From Konateibacter massiliensis (GTDB taxonomy: Bacteria > Bacillota > Clostridia > Lachnospirales > Lachnospiraceae), in NCBI RefSeq assembly GCF_900184995.1, contig NZ_LT860098.1:191001-255000 (forward strand): a stretch of 64,000 nucleotides of DNA. Reading direction: 5' to 3'. Positions 16,102 to 25,522 of this stretch are shown here, one piece after another (the stretch's first letter is position 1; each line of letters begins with the position of its first letter). The notes under the pieces were generated by a model that did no database searches, had not been told where the DNA came from, and was given only the letters and a program-made list of their open reading frames with translations. Made by a program: the position numbers and the translations under genes.

Positions 16102-17262
16102 TCAAATAATATCCTGTATATAAAATCCCAAATATAATTTTACCTTATCCTCTAGCTCAAGAGGGTTGTAGCCTGTAATTTTCTCAATCTTTTTTAATTG
16201 ATTTGTCACCGTATTCCGGTGAATGTACATTTTCTCAGATACAAGCTGAAGACTTCCGTTATTCTCCAAATAAGTCTTTAACAGCGACATCAAATCAGTC
16301 TCGTTCTCTCTGTCGTATTTTTCCAGAAGACCGATTGTGTCATTATAAAAATTCCGTAGGACAGACTTGTCGTTCACGGCATATAAAATCTTATACACAC
16401 TTAGATGGTCATAGAATAAAACTGGCTCCTTCTGTCGCCTTGCCATCTCCATTGCGGCAATTGATTTCTCAAAATTATGCTCCTGTTTGTAGATGCCAGG
16501 GCGGTTTGAGCTGATTCCCATAAAGAGCTTAGAGATGTCCTTTCCTCTTTTCACAAGCTCCAAAAACTCCCTTACAAACTCTTCAATCTCCTCGTCCAAG
16601 TAATCCACAAGAACGAATACCAGATTTTCCTTATAGGTAAAGGAGATAAACAGCTCTCTTATTTTTCTCGCTATCTTTTCTGCATTCGTACCAAGTTCCT
16701 CCAGATAGTCTTCGCCTATGCCGCTATCCTCTTCCTCCAGACAAAGACTGATAAAGCAGAAACGATCGCTTCTTTTATAGCCGTAGCGCTCCATCTGCAA
16801 TATTTGGGACTCCAAATCGCCGATATTAAAAATGATATTTTTTATGGTCGTCGCCATACTGTTTTCCACGTTGTCATTCATCATAATTCGACGGCAGAAA
16901 TCTCTCGTCATATCCACCATACGGGTTTCCCAAGGTATGGTAAACAGCGGCATATTTACCTCGTCGCAATATGCCGCTACCTCCTTCGGGATTTCTTTTG
17001 TGTAGGGACCAAGATTGACCACAAAGGCACTGGCTCCTGATGCATTTAGGTTCTTGGCAAAATTAAGAAGCCAATCCTCTGATTTGTTTAAAATTCCGGC
17101 GGTAAATACAAGCTCATAACCATGCAAAAAGGAGCTGACCTCGTCATCTTCAATGATATGCACCCATTGAACCAGATTATTCAGCCCATTTCTTCCGGCA
17201 ATTAATTCCATCTTATATAAAAATGATGCATTTTTTACTAATTTTTTTACAATAATAGCCAT
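16102..17262 (-). CDS. PucR-family transcriptional regulator
   Basis: A 386-residue regulator with the N-terminal PucR domain (about residues 8-125; WVHIIEDDEVSSFLHGYELVF wording typical of the family), a GGDEF-like/CdaR middle domain, and a C-terminal PucR helix-turn-helix (about 325-380; YIHRNTVTNQLKKIEKITG). PucR proteins activate purine or related nitrogen-base catabolism, and other members govern pyrimidine and GABA pathways. It is encoded just upstream of, and in line with, the pyrimidine genes, so it is the likely local activator. It starts 18 bases after the GGDEF/EAL gene and is probably co-transcribed with it. An AAGGACA ribosome site precedes the ATG. Confidence 0.85.
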   Translation of the reverse strand: MAIIVKKLVKNASFLYKMELIAGRNGLNNLVQWVHIIEDDEVSSFLHGYELVFTAGILNKSEDWLLNFAKNLNASGASAFVVNLGPYTKEIPKEVAAYCDEVNMPLFTIPWETRMVDMTRDFCRRIMMNDNVENSMATTIKNIIFNIGDLESQILQMERYGYKRSDRFCFISLCLEEEDSGIGEDYLEELGTNAEKIARKIRELFISFTYKENLVFVLVDYLDEEIEEFVREFLELVKRGKDISKLFMGISSNRPGIYKQEHNFEKSIAAMEMARRQKEPVLFYDHLSVYKILYAVNDKSVLRNFYNDTIGLLEKYDRENETDLMSLLKTYLENNGSLQLVSEKMYIHRNTVTNQLKKIEKITGYNPLELEDKVKLYLGFYIQDII

Positions 17263-17280
17263 TCTGATGTCCTTCTTTTT

Positions 17281-19821
17281 CTAGTATCGTGCTATAAACT
17301 CCTCCAATGCCGCAATCGGCAAAGGTTTCGAATAAAAGAAACCTTGAATTTTATCACAGCCATTTTCTTTCAGATAGTCAAGCTGTGTCTGTGTTTCCAC
17401 TCCCTCGGCTACAATGGTCAAATTCATTTTATGCCCCAGATCAATAATTGCGTCTGTTACCTCCGTCGTTACCAAAACATTCGCGATATCATCCACAAAC
17501 ATCTTATCAATCTTTAAGGTTGTAATTGGTATCTTTCGCAAATAAGAAAGAGAGGAATAGCCTGTTCCAAAGTCGTCAATCGCTATCTTAATTCCAAGCA
17601 TTCGAAGCTGCCTGATTTTCTCTGTAACAAGTTCCGGCGATTCCATAATAACTGACTCCGTGATTTCCAGCTCCAAAAGCTCCGGTGAAAGTCCCGTCTT
17701 GCCCAATACGTTTTCTACTATGCTGATAAAATTATCCTGCACCAGCTGTGTGACTGATATGTTGACGGATATGTTAAAACTCTTTCCCACTCTCCGATTC
17801 ATATCCACAATAGTATCACATGCCGTCTGTAAAATCCACTCTCCGAGCACCGTGATAAATCCCGTCTCCTCTGCAACAGGAATAAATTTGAGCGGAGAAA
17901 CCATACCCATTACCTCGTTGTTCCATCGAAGCAATGCTTCAAATCCATCAATTGTGTCGGTTATGATATTAATCTGCGGTTGGTAATGAAGCTGGAATTC
18001 ACCTTTTTTCAATGCCGATTTCAAATTATTCTCTATTGCAATTCTCTCCATTATTTTTTCTTTTAGCTGGGTATTGAAGAAGGAATAGCTGTTCTTTCCA
18101 TTACTTTTCACTTGATACATCGCCATATCTGCATTTCGAAGCAGCTCGTCCACATTCTTTCCGTTCTCCGGAAAAACAGCAATACCAATACTTCCGCCAA
18201 TGGTAAGCTGGTTCCCAACTATATTAAACGGATGAGAAAAACTGTCTACTATTTTATCGGCAAGCTCCCGTATTTCCTCTCGATCTCTCGCCTTACACAA
18301 AATAAGTACAAATTCATCTCCTTCAAGCCTTACCAACTTAACTGTTTCGCTTGCAAGCTTCGAAAGCCTGACGCCTATCTCATTTAATAATATATCACCA
18401 ATATTGTGTCCCAATGCGTCATTTACAAACTTAAAGTTATCTAAATCTACAAAATATAAAGCTCCCATTTCAGAAGTTTCTTGCAGCTTTACATCAATAT
18501 CTTTGTATAAATACAGGCGGTTATAAAGCCCTGTCAACACATCGTGATATGCTAGATACTCCAGTCTGTCACTGTATTTTCCTAGCTGCTCATGTGCCAC
18601 CGTAATACTTTCTACATTAGCCCTCAGTTCCTCCTCGGTTGCAGACAGCTCTTCATATAGTGCCGTCAGCTCCTCATTTTTCTCCTGAAGCTTCTTTTTC
18701 ATATGATTAATTTTTCTGATATAAAACAGAAGAATGATTGTAAAAACAACAAGAAGCAGAAAAACAAAAAGGACACCAAGCACTAAAGTGCGATATTCTT
18801 CAAAAAAAGAAAATGGTTCGTTTATAACCTGAGTTTTCTCCGGCAATAATTTTTCGGAAATCTGATATTTTTTCATAACCTGATAATCATATGTAAAATC
18901 GGATATTTCCTCTTGCAAAATAGGAATTGAATTGACATCTTTTCCATTTAAAATTTGAAGTGCCAACTCCCCTGACTGCCAGCCCTGCGTAATTCCGGAG
19001 GTCATATAACCGCCGAAGATTCCATGACCCAATCCGAAATCGTACAAATGGTAAACCGGTACGGGTGAAACCGCACTTAGTTTTTCACAAAACATCTCAT
19101 GGTTGATTGAATGTCCGTCTGTGTCCATAAAATAGGTCGTCATAAGTATCATGCTGTTTTTATCTATTGCAGAAAGCCGCGAAAGAATGTCCACACTGCT
19201 TTCCTGATTCAGTGAAATGACGTTTAAGGAGGAATCAATGCTATTTGCCGCCTTAATACACAGCTCCCCCGTTGAAATGCCGCTCTCCGTGTTATCGTAA
19301 ATCAAGTAAATATCTTTTATATCAGGGTTTATCACAAGTGCCGTTCTTATTGCCTTCTCCGGCTCCATTATCTCAAGTGTCCCTGTATAATTTGTTTCTC
19401 CTGCGGCAAGCGTGCTGGCACCTGTTGAATTAACACCGCTGAACACAATCGGCGCATCGGAAAAAATTTCACTGCGATATTTCAGGGCAAACGAAAAAGC
19501 CGCATCATCCGTACATAAAATAATATCTGTAGTCTGGGATGCATACTTGTCCTTCAAGCTCTTGTATACATTATCCAGATTAGTTTGCGTGGGATAACGC
19601 TTCCAATCCATATATTCAATTGAAATGTTGTATTTTGCATCTGATTTTGACAAAGAATTTAGCATACCCTCAGTTTGATCATCTGTCCATTGAAATCCAC
19701 TGTGGTATGAATTTAATATAAGAATATTTTTGCTTTCCAAATCTGCTGCCTGAACTTGCTGCTGGCATGGAGACAGAAACCATATCGTCAATATGATAAG
19801 AACAAAAAGATAGTTTCTCAT
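17281..19821 (-). CDS. Membrane GGDEF/EAL protein with periplasmic ABC-substrate-binding-like sensor
   Basis: An 846-residue cyclic-di-GMP protein. It has a signal peptide (residues 1-26), an extracellular ABC_sub_bind-like domain to about 330, a membrane helix near 345-370 and a coiled coil near 375-412. A GGDEF domain follows (YHDVLTGLYNR near 432; signature-site RLEGDEF near 503), then an EAL domain (FEALLRW near 627, ELEITES, DDFGTGYSSL, VAEGVET). EAL catalytic motifs look intact, while the GGDEF loop reads EGDEF, so phosphodiesterase activity is the safer prediction. The sensor domain suggests ligand-controlled output. The gene lies 18 bases before pucR, which ties it to the pyrimidine locus. 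AGGAGGAGG precedes the start. Confidence 0.88.
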   Translation of the reverse strand: MRNYLFVLIILTIWFLSPCQQQVQAADLESKNILILNSYHSGFQWTDDQTEGMLNSLSKSDAKYNISIEYMDWKRYPTQTNLDNVYKSLKDKYASQTTDIILCTDDAAFSFALKYRSEIFSDAPIVFSGVNSTGASTLAAGETNYTGTLEIMEPEKAIRTALVINPDIKDIYLIYDNTESGISTGELCIKAANSIDSSLNVISLNQESSVDILSRLSAIDKNSMILMTTYFMDTDGHSINHEMFCEKLSAVSPVPVYHLYDFGLGHGIFGGYMTSGITQGWQSGELALQILNGKDVNSIPILQEEISDFTYDYQVMKKYQISEKLLPEKTQVINEPFSFFEEYRTLVLGVLFVFLLLVVFTIILLFYIRKINHMKKKLQEKNEELTALYEELSATEEELRANVESITVAHEQLGKYSDRLEYLAYHDVLTGLYNRLYLYKDIDVKLQETSEMGALYFVDLDNFKFVNDALGHNIGDILLNEIGVRLSKLASETVKLVRLEGDEFVLILCKARDREEIRELADKIVDSFSHPFNIVGNQLTIGGSIGIAVFPENGKNVDELLRNADMAMYQVKSNGKNSYSFFNTQLKEKIMERIAIENNLKSALKKGEFQLHYQPQINIITDTIDGFEALLRWNNEVMGMVSPLKFIPVAEETGFITVLGEWILQTACDTIVDMNRRVGKSFNISVNISVTQLVQDNFISIVENVLGKTGLSPELLELEITESVIMESPELVTEKIRQLRMLGIKIAIDDFGTGYSSLSYLRKIPITTLKIDKMFVDDIANVLVTTEVTDAIIDLGHKMNLTIVAEGVETQTQLDYLKENGCDKIQGFFYSKPLPIAALEEFIARY

Positions 19822-20084
19822 GAAACCTCCTCCTTTGTAGTCTATTCAATTGCCCCCCTAAAGCATATCATAAATTTATACTCCTATTTGTTTTCCCCCA
19901 CAAATATTGAGAATATATAAATTATACCATTTTTTTCCTAAAAATACACCTAAAAATTTTATATTATCTTTCATTTTATTTTTATATTTTCTCAAGACTG
20001 AATATAAGGCAAAATGTGCTTTAATCCCCTTTGATAAAAAGCAGTGGAATATGGTGTTTCGGCTGTAAGATATTAACAATTAAA

Positions 20085-20116
20085 AAAGAATGTGCCAAGG
20101 CACATTCTTTCTTTAT
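20085..20116 (-). terminator. Terminator of the spoIIIA operon
   Basis: A perfect 12-bp stem with a 2-base centre (20085-20096 with 20099-20110), followed on the minus strand by a T run, directly after the spoIIIAH stop. The 263 bases further left, up to the GGDEF/EAL gene, hold no feature I can support. Confidence 0.85.
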
Positions 20117-20119
20117 GTA

Positions 20120-20872
20120 TTACTGCTCCACACTAATCGGCGTAATTACAATATTCTCTGCTGATACTCCAGTTTTTCTCTTCATAATATCTTCAATCTG
20201 TGCCCGCTTTGCATCGGTCATGTCTGCCATGTTCACAACTACATCCGCTGTGTCATCCGTGATACTTACAACTACATCCTCAAATCCCTTGGATTCTAAT
20301 AAGGTTTCTGCTGCTGCTTCTCTCTCTGCGATATCGGTCATTTTAATCATTGCGTCAATAGCAGTCTGCTTTTGCTCGTCAGCAATTGAAGTATTGTTGA
20401 TGATTTCCAATAAAGCCTCTTTGTTTTTTGCCCTCACCTGTTCTCTGGAAAGCTTTGCCTCTGCGATAAAGCCTACGCTTGTCGTTGCACTTGTGAGTAC
20501 CGCTTCACCCGGTGTCTCTCCTGATGTGGTATCGGTCGTGTCTGTATCCGCTGCTGCTGTGCCTTCTGCTGTCTGTGCATCACTCGTTGTGTCAGAGGTC
20601 AAGTCCAAATCATAGCTTTCAATGTCATCCTCACCACTTGGAGCCAGTGCGTCTAATATTTCATTTTCACTGCTCTCCGTATTTGATGCCTGATAAACGT
20701 CCTCATCGGAGATATCGCCTACATCAACCTCTCCATCCTCCACCGGCGCGCTGGTTTCCTGCGTAGCTTCATTGACATCTATTTTTTCCGCATAGTTTAA
20801 GTAAAATGCCGCCGCAATCATAATTGCCAATGCCGTAATGACAATCTGATTTCTTTTAAATACATTCTTCAA
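20120..20872 (-). CDS. spoIIIAH: Stage III sporulation protein AH
   Basis: A 250-residue protein with one N-terminal membrane helix (about residues 10-27), a long acidic Ser/Thr-rich linker to about 130, and a C-terminal YscJ/FliF-like ring-building domain (LSREQVRAKNKEALLEIINN to the end). SpoIIIAH in the mother-cell membrane binds SpoIIQ of the forespore and helps form the channel that keeps the forespore alive. The linker is longer than in B. subtilis (218 residues). Last gene of the eight-gene operon. Confidence 0.92.
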   Translation of the reverse strand: MKNVFKRNQIVITALAIMIAAAFYLNYAEKIDVNEATQETSAPVEDGEVDVGDISDEDVYQASNTESSENEILDALAPSGEDDIESYDLDLTSDTTSDAQTAEGTAAADTDTTDTTSGETPGEAVLTSATTSVGFIAEAKLSREQVRAKNKEALLEIINNTSIADEQKQTAIDAMIKMTDIAEREAAAETLLESKGFEDVVVSITDDTADVVVNMADMTDAKRAQIEDIMKRKTGVSAENIVITPISVEQ

Positions 20873-20889
20873 TTGCTTCGTCCTCCTTA

Positions 20890-21477
20890 CTAATTAGATT
20901 CCATTTTCATTACCTTAATTTTATGTGCTTCTACGTGAAATAATGCCAGTATGGCATCTGAAATATTTTTCGCTACTACAGGGTCATCTCCTCCCTTTGC
21001 AATGACAATGATTCCTTCTATCTCCGGCTCAAGCTCCTTTACTACATACGGGATATTGCTTCCGCTTTCATCCTGCTCATATACGGTTGCCTCCGTCGTT
21101 GCTTTATCCGTCGTCGTCCTCTTTCCTCCCTCCGCATCCTCTTCCTGTGTGGAGGAAGACGTCGCAGGTGTATCCTTTTCCACAATAAGCTCTTTTGAGG
21201 ATTTCAGTGTAATCATAACGTTTACCTCACCCACGCCGGAAACCTTGCTGAGTATATTCTCAAGGCGTTTTTCCAGCTCCGTCTCATAACTTGAGTCTTC
21301 TGCTTCCTTCTGAGTCTCTGAGGTTTCAACTGCTGTTTTTGCTTCACTCTCTTTTTTTTGTGTGCCGGATGTCGGCCATGCAATCACAATAAGTAGGACG
21401 CCCACCAACAGTACAATAAGGAGATTATCCTTTTTTATATTTTTAAAATCAAATTTTAGTTTGTTTTTCAGCTCCAT
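20890..21477 (-). CDS. spoIIIAG: Stage III sporulation protein AG
   Basis: A 195-residue single-pass protein with a membrane helix near residues 20-35, a Glu/Ser/Thr-rich spacer, and a ring-building domain from about residue 65 (ENILSKVSGVGEVNVMITLKS). In B. subtilis SpoIIIAG forms a large ring in the mother-cell outer forespore membrane. It lies three bases after spoIIIAF, and spoIIIAH follows at 17 bases. Confidence 0.92.
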   Translation of the reverse strand: MELKNKLKFDFKNIKKDNLLIVLLVGVLLIVIAWPTSGTQKKESEAKTAVETSETQKEAEDSSYETELEKRLENILSKVSGVGEVNVMITLKSSKELIVEKDTPATSSSTQEEDAEGGKRTTTDKATTEATVYEQDESGSNIPYVVKELEPEIEGIIVIAKGGDDPVVAKNISDAILALFHVEAHKIKVMKMESN

Positions 21478-21480
21478 ATT

Positions 21481-22059
21481 TTACCTCTGTATATTAACAT
21501 TTATATTACTCAAACCAACATTATAGAAGTCTTCCAGCACATTTTTCACACTAATTTCTTCGGGACTTTCCACCTGATTTTCCCCAATCTGAATTTTGCT
21601 CACCACAATTCTCTGACCCTCCTCTTCTCCCGACGTAAGGACAACCCCAATTTTCTCAAGATTTCCGTAAGTCTCACTTTCTCTGTCCTCATCCATCGTG
21701 ATATTGGCTTCTACCATATGATACCCCTCCTTCTCCACAATCTCTTCCACCTGCCTGCCGATTTCAACCTTATATTCCTCCAACAGGTTCGTAGCCCCTG
21801 TTTCTGAAATCTCGTAGGTATCCAGATTTATGTTGCCTAGCTCCTGATTATAAATATTTTTGATAAAATTCGTATCCAGCCTGATATCCGCACCCAGCAA
21901 ACTGCTGATTGGCGAGATAACCAGAATAATCATAACAATACCTGTAAATAGGTTGATATATTTCTTGTAGTTATTATTTGGTATGACATTCATAACGGCG
22001 GTTATGAGTATCATATAAAATGCAATATTCTTAATCCACTGATAAATTCCCGCAATCAT
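21481..22059 (-). CDS. spoIIIAF: Stage III sporulation protein AF
   Basis: A 192-residue protein with two N-terminal membrane segments (about residues 8-55) and a soluble C-terminal domain with the SpoIIIAF/ring-building fold. Needed with the other SpoIIIA proteins for the mother cell-forespore channel and late sigma-G activity. Assigned by its place between AE and AG, length and the IKNIAFYMILITAVMNVIPN opening typical of the family. Confidence 0.9.
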   Translation of the reverse strand: MIAGIYQWIKNIAFYMILITAVMNVIPNNNYKKYINLFTGIVMIILVISPISSLLGADIRLDTNFIKNIYNQELGNINLDTYEISETGATNLLEEYKVEIGRQVEEIVEKEGYHMVEANITMDEDRESETYGNLEKIGVVLTSGEEEGQRIVVSKIQIGENQVESPEEISVKNVLEDFYNVGLSNINVNIQR

Positions 22060-22073
22060 AATATCATAACCCC

Positions 22074-23225
22074 TTATCCCATCGTCGTTGCCGTGACAAT
22101 CGCAATCGTAATGATAAATAAAACAAGTGCCGTTGTCACAACCTTAATTAACAGTCTAACCCCATCGCCCACACTTCCGATACAGCTAATCATTCTGGTA
22201 TCTGATACAGGCTGCATAACCGCCGCCGACACCTTGTACATAATCGAAAAAATCCAAAGCTGTATAAGAGGGGTAAGCCCTAGTACAACCAATATGATAA
22301 GTGCCGCGGCGCCCACTCCATTTTTGATGATGACGGCGGAGCCGATTACCATGTCCGTCACCGCATTGACTGCATTTCCTACTCCGGGTATGGCACTGAC
22401 AGTCCTATTCAGCATAGTGGTGCGAAAAGCATCCACCGCGGGTGCCACAAGAGTTTGGATTACATTGAAACCAATGACAACCGTGAGCATCGCTTTTAAC
22501 AGCCACTCAACCACTCCTTTGATGAGCTGTGCAAGTCTTGATAGAAAATCCTCTTTTGATAAATTATTCACAAGCATTAGAACTACATAAATATTGATGA
22601 GCGGTAAAATCAGATTGACAAACAGAAGCTGAACACCTGTAATAATCATCAGGATCGCCTGATAAAATACCGTCGCAGTCGTGACCTTGCCTGCAAAGGT
22701 CAGGGCGAGAGAATATGCCGGTACAAGTGCCCGCATAAATTCAATTAACGCACTCACCGCCTCCTCCGCGATAGTTGTCACCGCCACGAAGGATTTCATC
22801 AGTATCGTAAGCATCAGCATATAGACCACATAAAAACTGATATCGGAAATCTGGCTGTTTTGAAACACATTGCTGAAATTACTCAAAAGTGCTCCGGCAA
22901 TCGTGATAATCATAATATGTACAACCGTCCTCTTTACATAGCCGACCTGACCAAATGCCTGCTCTGCCAGGGCTTGTATGATTTTTTCGATATCAAGGGG
23001 TTCCTTTCCCTTTATCACGTTTGCTATCATTTGCTTAAAATCAATTGTTTCTCCCTCTAAAATATTGTCGATACTCTTATTCACGTCATCAAATTCACTG
23101 CTCTGAGTGATTGATAAATCGCTTTCCATCGCATATGCGGTTGTCCCATATAATGTCAGCGGCGCCAAGAAAAAAAGGAAACAGCACACCTTACGCCTTG
23201 TCCATCTTAAAAATGCACATTTCAT
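22074..23225 (-). CDS. spoIIIAE: Stage III sporulation protein AE
   Basis: A 383-residue polytopic membrane protein with a cleavable-looking signal (residues 1-32, ending TAYA) and about seven further hydrophobic segments. SpoIIIAE is the largest membrane component of the SpoIIIA complex and is thought to act in its export gate. The LSRLAQLIKGVVEWLLKAML and PGVGNAVNAVTDMVIGSAV stretches are typical. Order in the operon (AD before, AF after) confirms the identity. Confidence 0.92.
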   Translation of the reverse strand: MKCAFLRWTRRKVCCFLFFLAPLTLYGTTAYAMESDLSITQSSEFDDVNKSIDNILEGETIDFKQMIANVIKGKEPLDIEKIIQALAEQAFGQVGYVKRTVVHIMIITIAGALLSNFSNVFQNSQISDISFYVVYMLMLTILMKSFVAVTTIAEEAVSALIEFMRALVPAYSLALTFAGKVTTATVFYQAILMIITGVQLLFVNLILPLINIYVVLMLVNNLSKEDFLSRLAQLIKGVVEWLLKAMLTVVIGFNVIQTLVAPAVDAFRTTMLNRTVSAIPGVGNAVNAVTDMVIGSAVIIKNGVGAAALIILVVLGLTPLIQLWIFSIMYKVSAAVMQPVSDTRMISCIGSVGDGVRLLIKVVTTALVLFIITIAIVTATTMG

Positions 23226-23244
23226 ATACCCTCACCTGCCTTTA

Positions 23245-23640
23245 TCAGCTTAAAAAGCTGTCGATTGTTTCCAACAGGGCAATGAGTACCGGCATACTCA
23301 GTGCCATAACCGAAATTTTTGCAAACACCTCAATTTGTCCTGCAATTGCACTATGCCCTGCATCCTTGCATATTCCGGCGGCAAATTCAGCAATATAGGT
23401 GATGCCGATAATTTTTGCAAGTGTTGTCAGGTATACCGTATTTAGCTTGATATAGCCTTGTATTTTGTTGATGGCATCTATGACAACCGAAAGCTTATCC
23501 GCAATACAAAATAGTATGATAAGGCTGGTCGCAAGACTGATGTAAATTCCGTATTCTGTTTTTGTACCCTTAAACTGAATGGAGAGTATCACTCCAATTA
23601 AGCCAATAAAGGCTATTTTTAACATATCCAATCCAATCAC
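23245..23640 (-). CDS. spoIIIAD: Stage III sporulation protein AD
   Basis: A 131-residue membrane protein with four hydrophobic segments. SpoIIIAC and SpoIIIAD resemble FliQ-type small export-apparatus proteins in topology. It abuts spoIIIAC, with the stop of AC next to the start of AD, implying translational coupling. Confidence 0.9.
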   Translation of the reverse strand: MIGLDMLKIAFIGLIGVILSIQFKGTKTEYGIYISLATSLIILFCIADKLSVVIDAINKIQGYIKLNTVYLTTLAKIIGITYIAEFAAGICKDAGHSAIAGQIEVFAKISVMALSMPVLIALLETIDSFLS

Positions 23641-23835
23641 CTACAATGCAAATAAATTTTTGATGGTTTCAAACAAATCGTATATGTACGGTATAATCCA
23701 AAACAGTACGACAATCAGCCCCGCAAGACTGGTCAAAAATGCATGTTCTTCCCTGCCGCTATGTTTTAACACCTGTCCCAAAACTGACACCAGGATTCCT
23801 ACCGCCGCAATTTTAAATATGATATTTACGCTCAT
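23641..23835 (-). CDS. spoIIIAC: Stage III sporulation protein AC
   Basis: A 64-residue, two-helix membrane protein starting MSVNIIFKIAAVGILVSVL. The start at 23835 is chosen because GGAGG lies five bases before it and the resulting length matches the family (~65 residues); a longer reading adds ten charged residues with no ribosome site. Confidence 0.9.
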   Translation of the reverse strand: MSVNIIFKIAAVGILVSVLGQVLKHSGREEHAFLTSLAGLIVVLFWIIPYIYDLFETIKNLFAL

Positions 23836-23861
23836 CTCTTCCTCCATCCGTACCCGCCGTG

Positions 23862-24386
23862 TCAAAGTATAATCAGCACTGCAAAGATTCCGGCGGCTAC
23901 GCCAAGGCAGTGATACACCCTGATTTTTTCATCTATATTTTCCTTGGACAACTTGATTTCCTCCTCAAGCTGTTCCACATACAAATCAATCATTCCCAGC
24001 TGCATTTCCTTATCCATATAGCCCAAATGCTCTCCCACACGCTTTAAAGTCTGACAGTCCGGCTTGGTCAGCTTAATCTGGGAAAGCTCCTCATCAATAT
24101 GCTTACACCAGATGGCATAAAAGCTTTCGCACTCCAGACTTTCAATCTCCTGTGCAATCCGGTCAAAAAATAAATCAAAGGGTGCTCTCGCCCTTTTTCC
24201 TACATTAAAAAATGCTTCGCCCAAGGGTGCCTTCAAATATTGTATTTCACCTCGGAGCATCAGCATAAGTTTTTTGATGTATCTTAAGTTATCCAAACGT
24301 ATTTTTAAATCTCTTCCTGCCGTAAATCCAATTCCCGTTGTCGCAAAAATAATCAGTGCCGAACCCGCCAGCTTTATCATCCTCAA
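23862..24386 (-). CDS. spoIIIAB: Stage III sporulation protein AB
   Basis: A 174-residue protein with hydrophobic helices at both ends and a charged helical middle. By topology SpoIIIAB resembles GspF-like platform proteins. It overlaps spoIIIAA by four bases (ATGA type). The middle has the RLDNLRYIKKLMLMLRGEIQ pattern common to the family. Confidence 0.9.
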   Translation of the reverse strand: MRMIKLAGSALIIFATTGIGFTAGRDLKIRLDNLRYIKKLMLMLRGEIQYLKAPLGEAFFNVGKRARAPFDLFFDRIAQEIESLECESFYAIWCKHIDEELSQIKLTKPDCQTLKRVGEHLGYMDKEMQLGMIDLYVEQLEEEIKLSKENIDEKIRVYHCLGVAAGIFAVLIIL

Positions 24387-25339
24387 GCCCCCTCTCGATA
24401 AATTATACTTCCTCTCTCGTCGTAAATTTCTTTGATATTTCCGACTTTCTTGTCATTATTTAAAACAATATATCGCTCAAATACCTTTTCTGTAATCATT
24501 TTCTGGAGAAGCGGCTTGCTCTTGATATCCTCAATGGAGCTCCCATGCACTGTCGCCAGTAGCTTGCAGCCGCAGTTGATAACTGCCTCAATCGCCTTTA
24601 CATCCTCGTAATCACCAATCTCATCCACGGCAATCACACTTGGCGACATGGAGCGTATGAGCATCAGCATTCCTTTCGCCTTTGGGCAGCAATCCAGCAC
24701 ATCAGTGCGAATCCCTAAATCATTGACCGCCACACCCATGTAACAGCCGCCTATTTCGCTTCTCTCATCTACAACACCGACTGTTTTTCCTGTCATTCCG
24801 TTTACCCCGTTTGATATCTGCCTTATGATATCCCGAAGCAGTGTTGTTTTGCCGCATCTCGGCGGAGATATGATGAGGCAGTGATGAACCCTGTCCTCTT
24901 CCTCCACAAAGGGCATTACCTTGTCTGCACAGCCCTTCACCTCGTGTGAAATTCTTACATTAATATAGGAAATATATTTCAGCCCCGTTATTTTTTCTCC
25001 GTCTAACACTGTTTTTCCGGCTATTCCAATACGATGCCCTCCCTGAATGGTAATAAAGCCTTGCTTAATTTCATCCTCGAAGGCATACAGGGAATAACTG
25101 CTTATGTAGTCCATCGTCTCTTTGATTTCCTGCTTTGCTACATAATATGCGGCATTCTCCCCATTATGAAGTGACCCGTCCTCGCAGACAAAGTACTCTC
25201 TTCCTTTATAAATGATAAGGAGCGGGCTGTTGACCCGTAAGCGTACCTCTTGCAGTTGCTCAAAATCCAAATTGCTCTGCAATAAAATATTTCTGATGTT
25301 ACCTGAAAAAATTTTAATCAGCTCGTCTTTTTTTATCAT
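24383..25339 (-). CDS. spoIIIAA: Stage III sporulation protein AA (secretion-type ATPase)
   Basis: A 318-residue cytoplasmic ATPase of the secretion-superfamily type. Walker A PPRCGKTTLLRD lies near residue 155-166, Walker B SVIAVDEIGDYEDV near 215-228, and a His-box-like LLATVHGSS near 242-250. It powers the SpoIIIA-SpoIIQ channel. First gene of the operon, with GAGGTG upstream of the ATG. Confidence 0.92.
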   Translation of the reverse strand: MIKKDELIKIFSGNIRNILLQSNLDFEQLQEVRLRVNSPLLIIYKGREYFVCEDGSLHNGENAAYYVAKQEIKETMDYISSYSLYAFEDEIKQGFITIQGGHRIGIAGKTVLDGEKITGLKYISYINVRISHEVKGCADKVMPFVEEEDRVHHCLIISPPRCGKTTLLRDIIRQISNGVNGMTGKTVGVVDERSEIGGCYMGVAVNDLGIRTDVLDCCPKAKGMLMLIRSMSPSVIAVDEIGDYEDVKAIEAVINCGCKLLATVHGSSIEDIKSKPLLQKMITEKVFERYIVLNNDKKVGNIKEIYDERGSIIYREGA

Positions 25340-25357
25340 TCACTCACCTCTTAAAAC

Positions 25358-25384
25358 AGTATATGAGGAGATTGACAATTTATG
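25358..25384 (-). promoter_or_regulatory. Possible sigma-E promoter of spoIIIA
   Basis: On the minus strand a CATAAA element (25384-25379) is followed after 13 bases by CATATACT (25365-25358), similar to the sigma-E -10 pattern CATACANT, ~20 bases before spoIIIAA. spoIIIA is a sigma-E operon in B. subtilis. The match is partial. Confidence 0.35.
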
Positions 25385-25522
25385 TTAGTAATTTTGTTTT
25401 GAAAAAAGAACAGTATAAAACCGTTGTTTCTATAGACAGAAATAAAAATATATGATATATTTTTCATATAGATAATAACAATAATAATTACTATTACTTA
25501 AATAATAAAGGAGGTTTTTCCT

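Noticed and set aside
19876-20079. 67-residue minus-strand frame between the GGDEF/EAL gene and the spoIIIA terminator
   Set aside because: No ribosome site, very AT-rich, no recognisable motif; likely chance.
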